The notes beneath the pieces were generated by a model, which did not search any database, was not told the origin of the DNA, and saw only the letters and a program-made list of their open reading frames with translations. 64,000 bases of DNA, from NCBI GenBank assembly GCA_001599815.1, contig BCIA01000001.1:6468978-6532977 (forward strand), read 5' to 3'. Positions within the stretch are counted from its first letter, which is position 1; every line of letters starts with the position of its first letter. Below are positions 10,873-19,446 of the stretch, in pieces. The position numbers and the translations under genes are program-made. Source of the DNA: Furcasterigmium furcatum (lineage: Eukaryota; Ascomycota; Sordariomycetes; Glomerellales; Plectosphaerellaceae).

Positions 10873-10902
10873 GATTAAATTGACGGCAGCGCTGGCTGTT
10901 GG
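10873..10902 (-). repeat. hAT right end: terminal inverted repeat plus 8-bp target duplication
   Basis: The TIR occupies 10873-10894 (reverse complement begins CAGCGCTGCCGTCAATTT), followed directly by GCTGTTGG at 10895-10902, the same octamer that precedes the left end. Confidence 0.85.
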
Positions 10903-11531
10903 AATGAGATTTTAGAGTTATAGGAGGAGAGGTGGCGAGGTATGGAGGTGGTGAAAGGGAAAATTTTGGAAGAGGTATGGACGGATGGAAGGGGCAGAAA
11001 GAAGGCGCGGTGCGGGTTTCTCTATACCCAGATCTCAGTTCTCTGCTGGTGGCGACGTTGATATCCTAGACTCTAGAGGCTTCTTAACTTGCTGTCCGTC
11101 TGGTCTCTGTCTTTGGCAGCAGAGGATGAAGGCGTAAAGGTGAATGGGACAGCTGAACCCCACTTCCCGTTGGTTAACCCGGGTCACTTTGGATCGGAGC
11201 GAGTGCCGAGCCACGTGGGATCCCGGCTCTCCTGTTGTGCCGCATACTGTTGACTCTCTTCCCTCTCGGGCCACGATGATAGATCCCTTATGAAGAAAGT
11301 TCCACGGATGTTCATCCACACTCCGGCGCGTGTTTTCTACATGTTGGCCCATCTCCCTCCATCATCATGTCTTCCTTTGTCTCATTATGTGCTCGTGTGT
11401 AGGTGTTAAGAAATGGGACCCCAAGGGCTCTTCCATGCACTTGACGACGTTGGCAGCGAGAAGCAGACCATTGCCGCCAACGGTGGGATATGCAGGGCGG
11501 AGATGGAAAAAACGACATTGATGTTGCTGTT
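10903..11531. other. intergenic, right flank of hAT element
   Basis: GC content returns to normal at the element border. A purine-rich patch lies at 10915-11010. I see no supported gene; this is the 3' flank of the quinone oxidoreductase gene. Confidence 0.5.
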
Positions 11532-12650
11532 CTAGTCAATCAAGCAGACAATCTTACCGCCGTTTTCCGACTCCTCAATCTGACGATGCGCCTCCTGGAT
11601 CTGGGTCCACGAGAGCGTCTTGTGCAGGATGATGGTGAACTTGCCCGCTTCAAAATCCGGCAAGTAGCTCTCGAGCCGCTCTCTTAGCCTCCCTTGGTAC
11701 TCCTTATCTCGGCTCCTGAGCGTGCTCCCCTCGATGCGGATCCTCCTGAGCAGAATCGGGGCTAGATCCGCATCCGAAACCTTCATGCCTCCCATGCGCC
11801 CCAGCATCACGATCCTGCAGTCAGGGGCTGCCACGTCAAGATTCCTCTGGAAATACGGCCCTCCCACATAGTCGACGATGTAGTCGACGCCCCTCCCTCC
11901 GGTCCTTGCTTTGATCTCCTGCACAAAGTCCTGAGTCTTGTAGTTGATGGCCACAGTGGCACCGACCGCCTCGGACGTCACGAGGTCACACTTCGCCTGT
12001 GTCCCGGCCGTGGCGAAGATCAGAGACGCCCCTGCCTCCCTGGACAGCTGAATACCGGCGATGGAGACACCCGACGCCCCGGCGTGCCAGAGGATGGTCT
12101 TTCCCGGCTCGAAACCCAAGACCAGGTGCAGCGCCTGCGTTGCCGTCATCCAGGCCTCCGGCACAGCGGCGCACTGCGCATGGCTGAGGCTCTGAGGCTT
12201 CCGCATTAGCATCCCCGTGCTGGCGGCGATGTACTGGGCGTAGGCTCCTCCGTACGCAAGCCCGAACACCTCATCGCCCTCCCGGAGGCCTCGCTGATCA
12301 CCGGGGCCCAGGCTGTCAATGACGCCGCTGAATTCAACGCCGAGCGTCTTGGGAGCTTGAGGCGGGACCGGGTACCCCCCGCGGCGCTGCGAGATGTCCA
12401 TGCGGTTGACGCCGAAGGCAAGGATCTTCACGATGGCCTGGCCGGCGCTGGCGGTGGGCTTGGGCGTCTCGGCATTCAGGAAGAGGTCCTCCTTTTCCCC
12501 TTTGCCGTCGCGGATATCTGCCGAGAGTCAGATGCAGTCCTATAGCAAAGGCGCAGTTTGCAAGCAGTTCATTGAGAATGCCGAGGCCCTGCCGATGGTG
12601 AACGGTTCAAACGACTCGGACTTACCAACCGCCCTCATCGTGGTGGCCAT
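11532..12650 (-). CDS. zinc-independent MDR quinone oxidoreductase (PIG3/QOR-like)
   Basis: Exons 12626-12650 and 11532-12517 join (intron 12518-12625, 108 bp, GTAAGT...CAG) to give 336 aa starting MATTMRAVDIRDGKG. It has the MDR fold: N-terminal GroES-like part with VNRMDI and GVEFSG, and a Rossmann part with H-A-G-A-S-G-V-S (nucleotide-binding glycines), then NYKTQDF and VDYIVDYVGG. Such enzymes reduce quinones or activated C=C bonds with NADPH. Zinc-ligand cysteines are absent, as expected for QOR/PIG3. It is divergent from the permease at 13178 and shares its promoter element, suggesting reduction of a quinone or enone intermediate of the cluster pathway. Confidence 0.85.
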
Positions 12651-12824
12651 TTTCTCTACTGCAACTTTGCGATTTGAGGATGGTGCCGCCTTTTCCGATT
12701 GCCTCAGCTCGCGTGTATGCTATGAATACCCAAGCAGTTACCTGGCAGGAATGAGCTTCTTTGCTGAGAATATAGGCACGCCTCGTCCCCGTCCTACGTC
12801 GCCAGCCCGCCGGCAGCTCGACGA

Positions 12825-12838
12825 CGGCTAAAGTGGCA
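12825..12838 (-). promoter_or_regulatory. cluster element, copy 1 (TGCCACTTTAGCCG)
   Basis: Read on the minus strand, in the 527-bp divergent region 12651-13177 between the quinone oxidoreductase and the anion permease. A weaker plus-strand look-alike, CACCACTTCAGCCG, lies about 10 bp away (near 12851-12864). Nothing else is seen in this intergenic region. Confidence 0.6.
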
Positions 12839-13177
12839 TGTAAGTCGGATCACCACTTCAGCCGCAACTAGATTGGTCAAATACGCCTCATCTAATTGGC
12901 CCCCGCAAACCACCCTTTCCGACACTCTGACCAACCCCGTACGGGCCGCGGAGCCACTGGCACAACTCTGGGGAAGTCTCCGGGGTCAGCCTGGGGCTCC
13001 AGACACATGGATCGTGGACTGGGCAAGTTAGACTACCTTATCCAATCACCATATAAGAGGTACCCGGCGACTCCCATTGTGATCACTGATCATCCGGAGC
13101 TGTAAGAGCAGCAAAAATTTCCATTATTCACTTTCACTCCCAGCAGTCAACTCTCTGACATTGTTGAACTCGCCACG

Positions 13178-14895
13178 ATGACTACACCCATGGACGAGAA
13201 GGCGTTGGGCATGGATCCAGTGTCCCGGACGCCCTCGGAAATCGCCCACAACGAGCATGCAGGAGCTCACGCACCCCTCAAGGATGCTTCAGGGCCCTCC
13301 AATGACCAGCTGACCGGCGTGGACCCCAAGGCCGAAGCCAGACTGCTCCTGAAGATGGACCTCTATCTCCTCCCAACTGTGTCTCTGCTGTATCTCTTCT
13401 GTTTCATCGACCGAGCCAACATTGGTACGGAAGCCCTGGCATCCTCGAATACCTACCCTGTTCTGTGCTGATTCTGGAACAGGAAATGCGCGGCTGGCCG
13501 GCTTCGAAGAGGACATTGGCCTCGTCGGGTACGACTACAACATGGTCCTCTCGGTCTTTTACATATCGTACATCCTGTTCGAGGTCCCGTCCAACATCGT
13601 CTGCAAGTGGTGGGGCCTGGATGGTTTATTCCGGCCATTTCTCTGGGCTTTGGAATCTGCTCCATCGGCACAGCGTTCGTCCACAACAGAGCGCAGGTCT
13701 GCGTGGTGCGCTTCCTACTCGGCGTTTTCGAGGCCGGCGTCTTCCCGGGCATCGCGTACTATCTCGTGAGTTGCATCTTCCGTGTTCCAAGCACTCGTCT
13801 CCGTGCTAATAGATCCCGACAGAGTCGTTTCTACCGACGATCCGAGCTGGTGTTCCGGCTTTCCCTATACATCGTCATGGCTCCCCTGGCGGGCGCTTTC
13901 GGCGGCCTCCTGGCATCTGCGATCCTCACGCTGGACAGCTTCGGGAGCCTGACGAGCTGGCGGATGATCTTTGCAATCGAAGGCGTGGTGACGGTTGTCA
14001 TAGCCTTGATATCGTTCATCACCATGACGGATCGCCCCCAGACTGCTCGCTGGCTGACGCGGGACCAGAGAGACTGGGTCGAGACCAGGATCCGGGCAGA
14101 GCGCGTCGGCGTGACCGAGGTCCTCGACAAGATGGACAAGGTCAAGCTCATGAGGGGCATCGTGAACCCGGTGACGCTCGGAACGGCAGTCATCTTCATG
14201 TTCGACTCCGTCACGGTCCAGGGCTTCGGGTTCTTCGCGCCCACGATCGTCAGGTCCATCCACCCGGACAAGACCGTCGTCCAGCAGCAGCTCCTGACCG
14301 TGCCCCCGTACATCGTCGGGTCCTTCTTCACGGTCGTGATCCCGCTCATCAGCTGGAAGATTGACAAGCGCCAGATCCTGATGATCCTGAGCGCACCGAT
14401 GGTCATGATCGGCTATATCATATTCCTGGCGAGCCACGAATCCAACGTCCGCTACGGAGCGACATTTCTCGTGGCTAGCACGGCGTTTGGGTTCGGCCCT
14501 CTGTCCAACGCGCAGGTCAGCGCCAACGTCATCTCGGACACTGCTCGCAGCAGTGCCATAGCCACCAACGGTACGTACAGTTACCTTTCCCATCTCGAGG
14601 TGCCCGCGCTTGAGACTGACGTGTTTGTTCCGTAGTCATGTTCAGCAACCTCGGAGGCCTCGTCTCGACCTGGAGCTTTCTGCCCCACGACGGCCCTCAT
14701 TTTAAGATCGGCAACGGCCTGAACCTGGCCACGTCGACGGGGATGCTGGTGGTTGGTATCGCCCTGCTGGCGTTCATGAAGTGGGACAACAAGCGCCGAG
14801 ACAGCCGCAGCGCCGAGGAGGAACTTGCCGGGATGTCGCAGGCTGAGATCGGGGATCTCGACTGGAAGAACCCGCTGTTCCGCTGGCACCCCTAA
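13178..14895 (+). CDS. MFS anion:cation symporter (allantoate/nicotinate permease type), one apparent frameshift
   Basis: Exons 13178-13434, 13483-13765, 13823-14570 and 14636-14895 (introns 48, 57 and 65 bp). The polar N-terminus is followed by YLFCFIDRANIGNARLAGFEEDIGL, the signature entry of the fungal Dal5/Tna1 anion:cation symporters, then GVFEAGVFPGIAYYL and FYRRSELVFRLSLYIVMAP. About 12 hydrophobic segments are present and the tail ends LDWKNPLFRWHP. Exon 2 changes frame near 13605-13613: VPSNIVCK is in one frame and VGPGWFIPAI in another, with no room for an intron, so one base is missing in a G-rich run (mutation or sequence error). Probable substrate: an organic anion of the cluster pathway. 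Divergent from the quinone oxidoreductase. Confidence 0.8.
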
Positions 14896-15302
14896 AGGCG
14901 ACAAGGCCGAGTTGACTTACCTCCCGAGGGAATGATTTGGATACATGTAGTTAGATTACGCGGCAGCTCATTCTCGTTGAAGGCTGCTGGATCTGTCTCG
15001 GCTAGGAATACACACAGTCGTCGAAATGCGGACTAGATGCCTGCTTCCCACACATGACTGATACACGAGATGCATGGCATTTCCAATTGTGACTTTATGC
15101 TTGTTTGACACACAACTAGCAGTCATGTGAGCAGTCTGTCCTCTTGTAAAACAACAGGCAAGTCCACCATCACGTACCGTAGCTGATAGTATCCGGACCA
15201 CTTGACACTGCATAGACACTTGACATTTATACGCTTGGACTGTTCGGGTACTTGCGTGCGAATACCACTGCTTCACTGAATTTATTGTAATTCTGTCCAC
15301 AA
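14896..15302. other. convergent 3' intergenic region
   Basis: Lies between the stop codons of the permease (plus) and the FAD monooxygenase (minus). No gene or cluster element seen. Confidence 0.5.
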
Positions 15303-17123
15303 CTACGCGGCTACTTGCTTACCCAGGATACTTCCCAGGACGGACGACAACTTCGACACCGGGTCGTCAACCAGTGCCTCGCACCGCCAGGCCACAAAGT
15401 GATCCGGGCGGACAAGCACGACGCCGTCCTCGCGCACCCCGCGCACCTTGTTCCAGTCTCGGTAGCAGTCCATGTAGTCGCAGTGGAAGCCGATGGAGTA
15501 TCCCCGCACATCGATCTTGCCCGCGGCCGAGATGGCCTTGGCTGCCGCAAGCCAACCCCTGCCGCCGATGCCCGTGAAGAGGGTGAACGCGCCGCGTCCG
15601 CTCAGGTCCAGGGTCGATACCTTCTGCGACAGCGCGTCCGCCGCGAGCCAGACGTGCGGCAGGTGGTATCCCGGGTACGTCGTGAGCTTGACCTGCCGGA
15701 GAGGGTTGAGGGCAGAGAAGTCTGGTTCCACGTCGCCGGGCTCGACCACGATGGCGGATGAGGTGCTGCCGTAGACCTGGTTCATCTGGATGCCCAGCGC
15801 CTGGACCTCGTCCTCGGTTCCCTCGATGGCCTCGCGGAGCTGGTTCCGTTTCTCGGCGCCTTCGGGAGTGGCCGATGCCAGGAGGGCCGTGGCCTGCTCG
15901 CGGCTTGTAGTGTCGAGACCCAGGACCGCCCACAGCCTGCGATGGGCCTCCATGCCGTCGTTGGCGCGCCGGACGATGCCGTCGCCGACCGGCTTGCGCT
16001 CCGGTGTCAGAGTCTCCAAGAGACCTGGCGCGGCCTTTCCTTGGATGACGTAGGCCAGCTTCCAGGCCAGGTTGAAGGCGTCCGAGAGACACGTGTTGCT
16101 TCCCAGGCCGTTGATGGGCGGGTGGCGATGAGTCGCGTCTCCGATGCACAGTACCCGGCCCTTCTGCCACCGCTCCGCCACCTGATCGTTGATCGACCAC
16201 GAGAAGTACGACAGGATCTCAATGTCCACGGTGTCGTCGCCGATCATCTCGTGCAGCCGTGCGAGCAGCGACTCGGTCGTCGGCTGGAAGGAACTGGGGT
16301 CTTTGGTCGCGGGATGCATCGAGACAACGAACTCGTTCCACGGCCTCACCATGCGGAAGTTGCCCACGGCAGACCAGCCGGGCGCCTGTGTGTTCAGAAC
16401 CCAGTTCAGGCTTCCGGGCCTGTGGGCGATGTACCTGGACAGGTCGGCGCGGATGTGCACGTTGAAGGCCGTGTTGATCTGCCGGCCGACGACCGGGATG
16501 CCGAGCTGGCCGAGCACGTTGCTGCGCGCGCCGTCCGCGCCGACGAGGTACCGAGACTTGACGACGTACTCGTTGCCGGTCTCACGGTCTCTCAGGGTGG
16601 TCCTTACCGCATCGCCATCGTCCTCGAACCTGACGAACTCGGTGTAGAACCTGAACTCGGCGCCGAGCTTGGACGCCTCCTCGACCAGGATCGGTTCGAG
16701 GACAGACTGCGGGATGTCGGACATAACGCAGGGGCTGGAGGCTTCGTAGTCGCCTTTCTGGTCGGGCTTATTTCCCCAGGCCCACAGACGGCCGTACTCC
16801 TCGCCGTTGAGGGTGTTCAGCCACGACGTGTGTTGCATGTCTGTCGGGACGGTCAGCATCTACAGCCGAACATCCGCGCGGCAATGGGGTGACTGACCAT
16901 GGGCAGGCGTGGCGATGCCTTTGAGACTTTCCTCGATGCCTGCATCCCGAAGCACCTCCATGGCACGCTGGTTGAAGATGTGAGCCCGGGGCGTGTTGGC
17001 GCTCCCCCTGTGCTTAGACACGGACAGCGCCTTGACGCCTTGACGCGCGAGAAGCAGGGCAGTGGTTGCCCCTGAAGGGCCAGCGCCAATCACAAGCACG
17101 GGGACTTCCTCAACGACAGTCAT
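15303..17123 (-). CDS. FAD-dependent aromatic hydroxylase (phenol 2-monooxygenase/PHBH class)
   Basis: Exons 16898-17123 and 15303-16840 (intron 16841-16897, 57 bp) give 587 aa from ATG 17123. An FAD-binding GxGxxG (VLVIGAGPSGATTALLLARQG) opens the protein. The second FAD motif is VLCIGDATHRHPPINGLGSN followed by DAFNLAWKLAYV, the diagnostic block of class A flavoprotein aromatic hydroxylases. The thioredoxin-like C-terminal domain of the phenol-hydroxylase subgroup ends with DGVVLVRPDHFVAWR. Members add a hydroxyl ortho to an existing one using NADPH and O2. Here it probably makes the catechol used by the extradiol dioxygenase at 24170. Divergent from the P450 at 17717 with a shared cluster element. 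A non-ATG upstream extension to 17144 exists but is not preferred. Confidence 0.88.
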
Positions 17124-17370
17124 GTTGGGTCTGTGATGCGTCAATAGATCTGTTGGTATCGTAGCACCGGTGTCCGGATCCCTGCCTGGTCTGCGAGGGC
17201 ACGCACCATTTCATACCTTTCCCCATTGGAGGCCCGTACGGAACTCCCCAAGTACATGCAGGCCATCCAAGGAGAATATCGAATGTTCGCGGAGCCACCG
17301 TCTCAGTCCGAGGCCCGTATTCTTGGTCCGTCAGGTCTAATCCGGGGCCGGCGCGGAGCCATCTCCATGT

Positions 17371-17388
17371 TTGCCACTTTATCCGGTC
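17371..17388 (+). promoter_or_regulatory. cluster element, copy 2 (TTGCCACTTTATCCGGTC)
   Basis: This lies in the 593-bp divergent region 17124-17716 between the FAD hydroxylase and the P450. It is an 18-bp exact match to the copy at 23875-23892. No other site is recognised here. Confidence 0.7.
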
Positions 17389-17716
17389 CGGGGTATGCGG
17401 AAGCGCTGAAGCCGTTCCTGCTAGCCCAGGGGCTATTGCCGACCATCTCCGGGTTGATTGGAGGGACGGCTTCGTCGTCTGGAGAGTGCTCTCAGGGTTG
17501 TGCCAGGCGGACGGACGCCGTAGCGGTCATGTTCCATCAAACGTGCCGGCCGGCCTGCGAGGTTGTGCCCCCGTCAGCGGTTCTGTCGGTGACCTGGTGC
17601 TCTTGGAAAATCAAGACATATAACTCCTCCCGAGAAACGGTCGTGCTGGACGACTTGATTCACTGTCGACATCCAACCGTGTTGCATGTTCCCCTTCGAT
17701 CGCTCACACACACAAG

Positions 17717-19292
17717 ATGACTCTTCTTTCTTCGATACTCGACAAGGTGACGCCCCTGCAGAGCATTGGGATTGCACTTGCTCTCTACGTCGCCGCGTCC
17801 AAGGTACGTGACCATATCTGAAGCCACCGCGGCCCATCTCTAACTCGACGTTCCCGCGTAGGTTGTCTACCCCTTCTTCCTTTCGCCCGTACGGCATGTG
17901 CCGGGGCCATGGTACGCCAGGATTTCCAAGCTGCCGCTCCAATACGCTACTTTCAAGAGGCGACGGACGGAATATGTCACCAAGTTGCTTGACCGCTACG
18001 GCCCCATTGTGGTGGTCGCCCCGGACCAGGTGCACACCACGGACGAGGCCGCCATGAAGACCATCTACGACCGGACCTCCCTGAAGACCAGCTTCTACTC
18101 ATCCATGGGCTCCTGGAAGGGCGTCACATCTACCCTTGGGTTTATCGACTACCCCGCGGCGTCCCCCTCCCGCAACAACCTCCTCCAGTGCTTCCAGAAC
18201 AGGAACCTCGACACCCTGGTCGAGAACCTCGAGTCGCATATTGACGCGATGATCCGGCTGGTGGACTCGTACGTTGCAGCCGACTCTATTGTCGACGGAG
18301 TCGTCATCTTCCGCCTGCTTGCCCTTGACGTCGTCACCGATGTCCTCTGGGGCGAGACAAACACGCTGCTGTCGAAGGAACTCGAAGAGGGCGAGAATAC
18401 ACCCGACTTCCTGCGCCGCTTTCACGCCTTCAGCACCTGGAATGCCATGAAGAGCTTCATCCCGGCAGCAGACTTCCTCGTCGCCGTGTTCGGGTCCAAG
18501 CGGTGGAAGACGCTCCGCAACGACTGCAACGACATGGACATCACGGCCCGCGAGGCGATGGAGCGCTGGAAGAGCAACAAGGGAATGCGTCACAGGGAGA
18601 AGGACGTGCTGTCGATGCTCCAGTCGATGAACTCGGCCGCGGCGCCCGCCGTCCCCCTCGAGCACGTGCCCGCTTACATGGTCGAGATGCTTGCCGCCGG
18701 TTCCTCGACCACGTCGCTCACCGCCGCGTTCACCTGCTGGCTCCTCACAAGACACCCCGAGGAACAGAAGAAGCTGCGCGCCGAGCTTGTCGAGGCCTTC
18801 CCCGACCCCGAGAACTTCGACATCAAGCAGACCCTCAGCCTGCCCTACCTCGACTCGGTCATCCGGGAGACCATGCGCCTGCTCCCCATCATCCCCGGCC
18901 CCCTCGAGAGACACATCGGCAAGCCTATCAGGGTGGCCGGAATCGAGGTACCAAAGGGCGTGATCGCTTCCACCGCGGCACACAACCAGGGGCGGCTGGC
19001 GGAGGTGTACCCCCGGCCGGAAGTCTGGGACCCCTCCCGGTGGCTCGACGCGACGGACCGCATGAGGACCAACTGGATCCCCTTCGGCACCGGCTGCCGC
19101 TCGTGTCCCGGTGCCAACCTCGCCACGACGGAGCTTAAGTACATGATCGGGAAGATCCTGAGGCTGTTCGAGGTGGTCACCCCTCCCGGGCACGAGAATG
19201 ACACGGTTGACCTGGCGGACGTCTTTGCAGCCGGCCCGCGGAGTGGTCACTGCTGGTTGAAATTTGTCAGGGCGACGGAGTCTCGGGAGTGA
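17717..19292 (+). CDS. cytochrome P450 of the main cluster
   Basis: Exons 17717-17803 and 17862-19292 (58-bp intron) give 505 aa. The N-terminal hydrophobic anchor (SIGIALALYVAASKVVYPFFL) and proline hinge (VRHVPGPWYARISKLP) place it on the ER membrane. The I helix carries MLAAGSSTTSLTAAF (AGxxTT-type), the K helix has ExxR (IRETMR), and the heme loop is FGTGCRSCPG with Cys444 as thiolate ligand. Overall similar to fungal P450s of secondary and aromatic metabolism; subfamily not assigned. The shared bidirectional promoter with the FAD hydroxylase suggests both act on the same aromatic substrate. Confidence 0.88.
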
Positions 19293-19446
19293 GGCGGCCT
19301 ACATGTAGCGGCCCTGGCCGGCCACGACGGAGGGGTGCCGCTATGTTTACATTTAGTATCTTTCTCGTATCAAGTCGACTTGAATATACAGAGGCGTTCG
19401 CCTGATTAGATACATGCTCTGAACTATTTGCTTTTCATCATACATA

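Larger units (their letters stand above)
7634..10894 (-). mobile_element. RIP-degraded hAT-superfamily DNA transposon, about 3.26 kb
   Basis: Ends are 22-bp inverted repeats beginning CAGCGCT (7634-7655 and 10873-10894), differing by two transitions and flanked by the identical octamer GCTGTTGG on both sides. An 8-bp duplication and a YARNG terminus are hallmarks of hAT elements. The interior is extremely AT-rich and full of TAG/TAA stops. On the minus strand a hAT transposase is still legible: near 9790-9720 ISFIINSDQPFNIF then a stop then RLLVQ, and near 8069-7985 LNIFAIPAM...FSLSKLTLTS, the latter matching the C-terminal hATC dimerisation region (IPAxSxxxERxFS-type). The stops fit C-to-T change of Gln codons or G-to-A of Trp codons, the expected effect of repeat-induced point mutation. 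It cannot encode active transposase. Subterminal ATTGATTGA-like words occur at both ends. Confidence 0.88.

Noticed and set aside
7634..10894. CRISPR array, rRNA or retroelement in the AT-rich block
   Set aside because: No regularly spaced repeats, no LTRs and no reverse-transcriptase motifs seen; the ends and hATC motif identify a hAT element instead.
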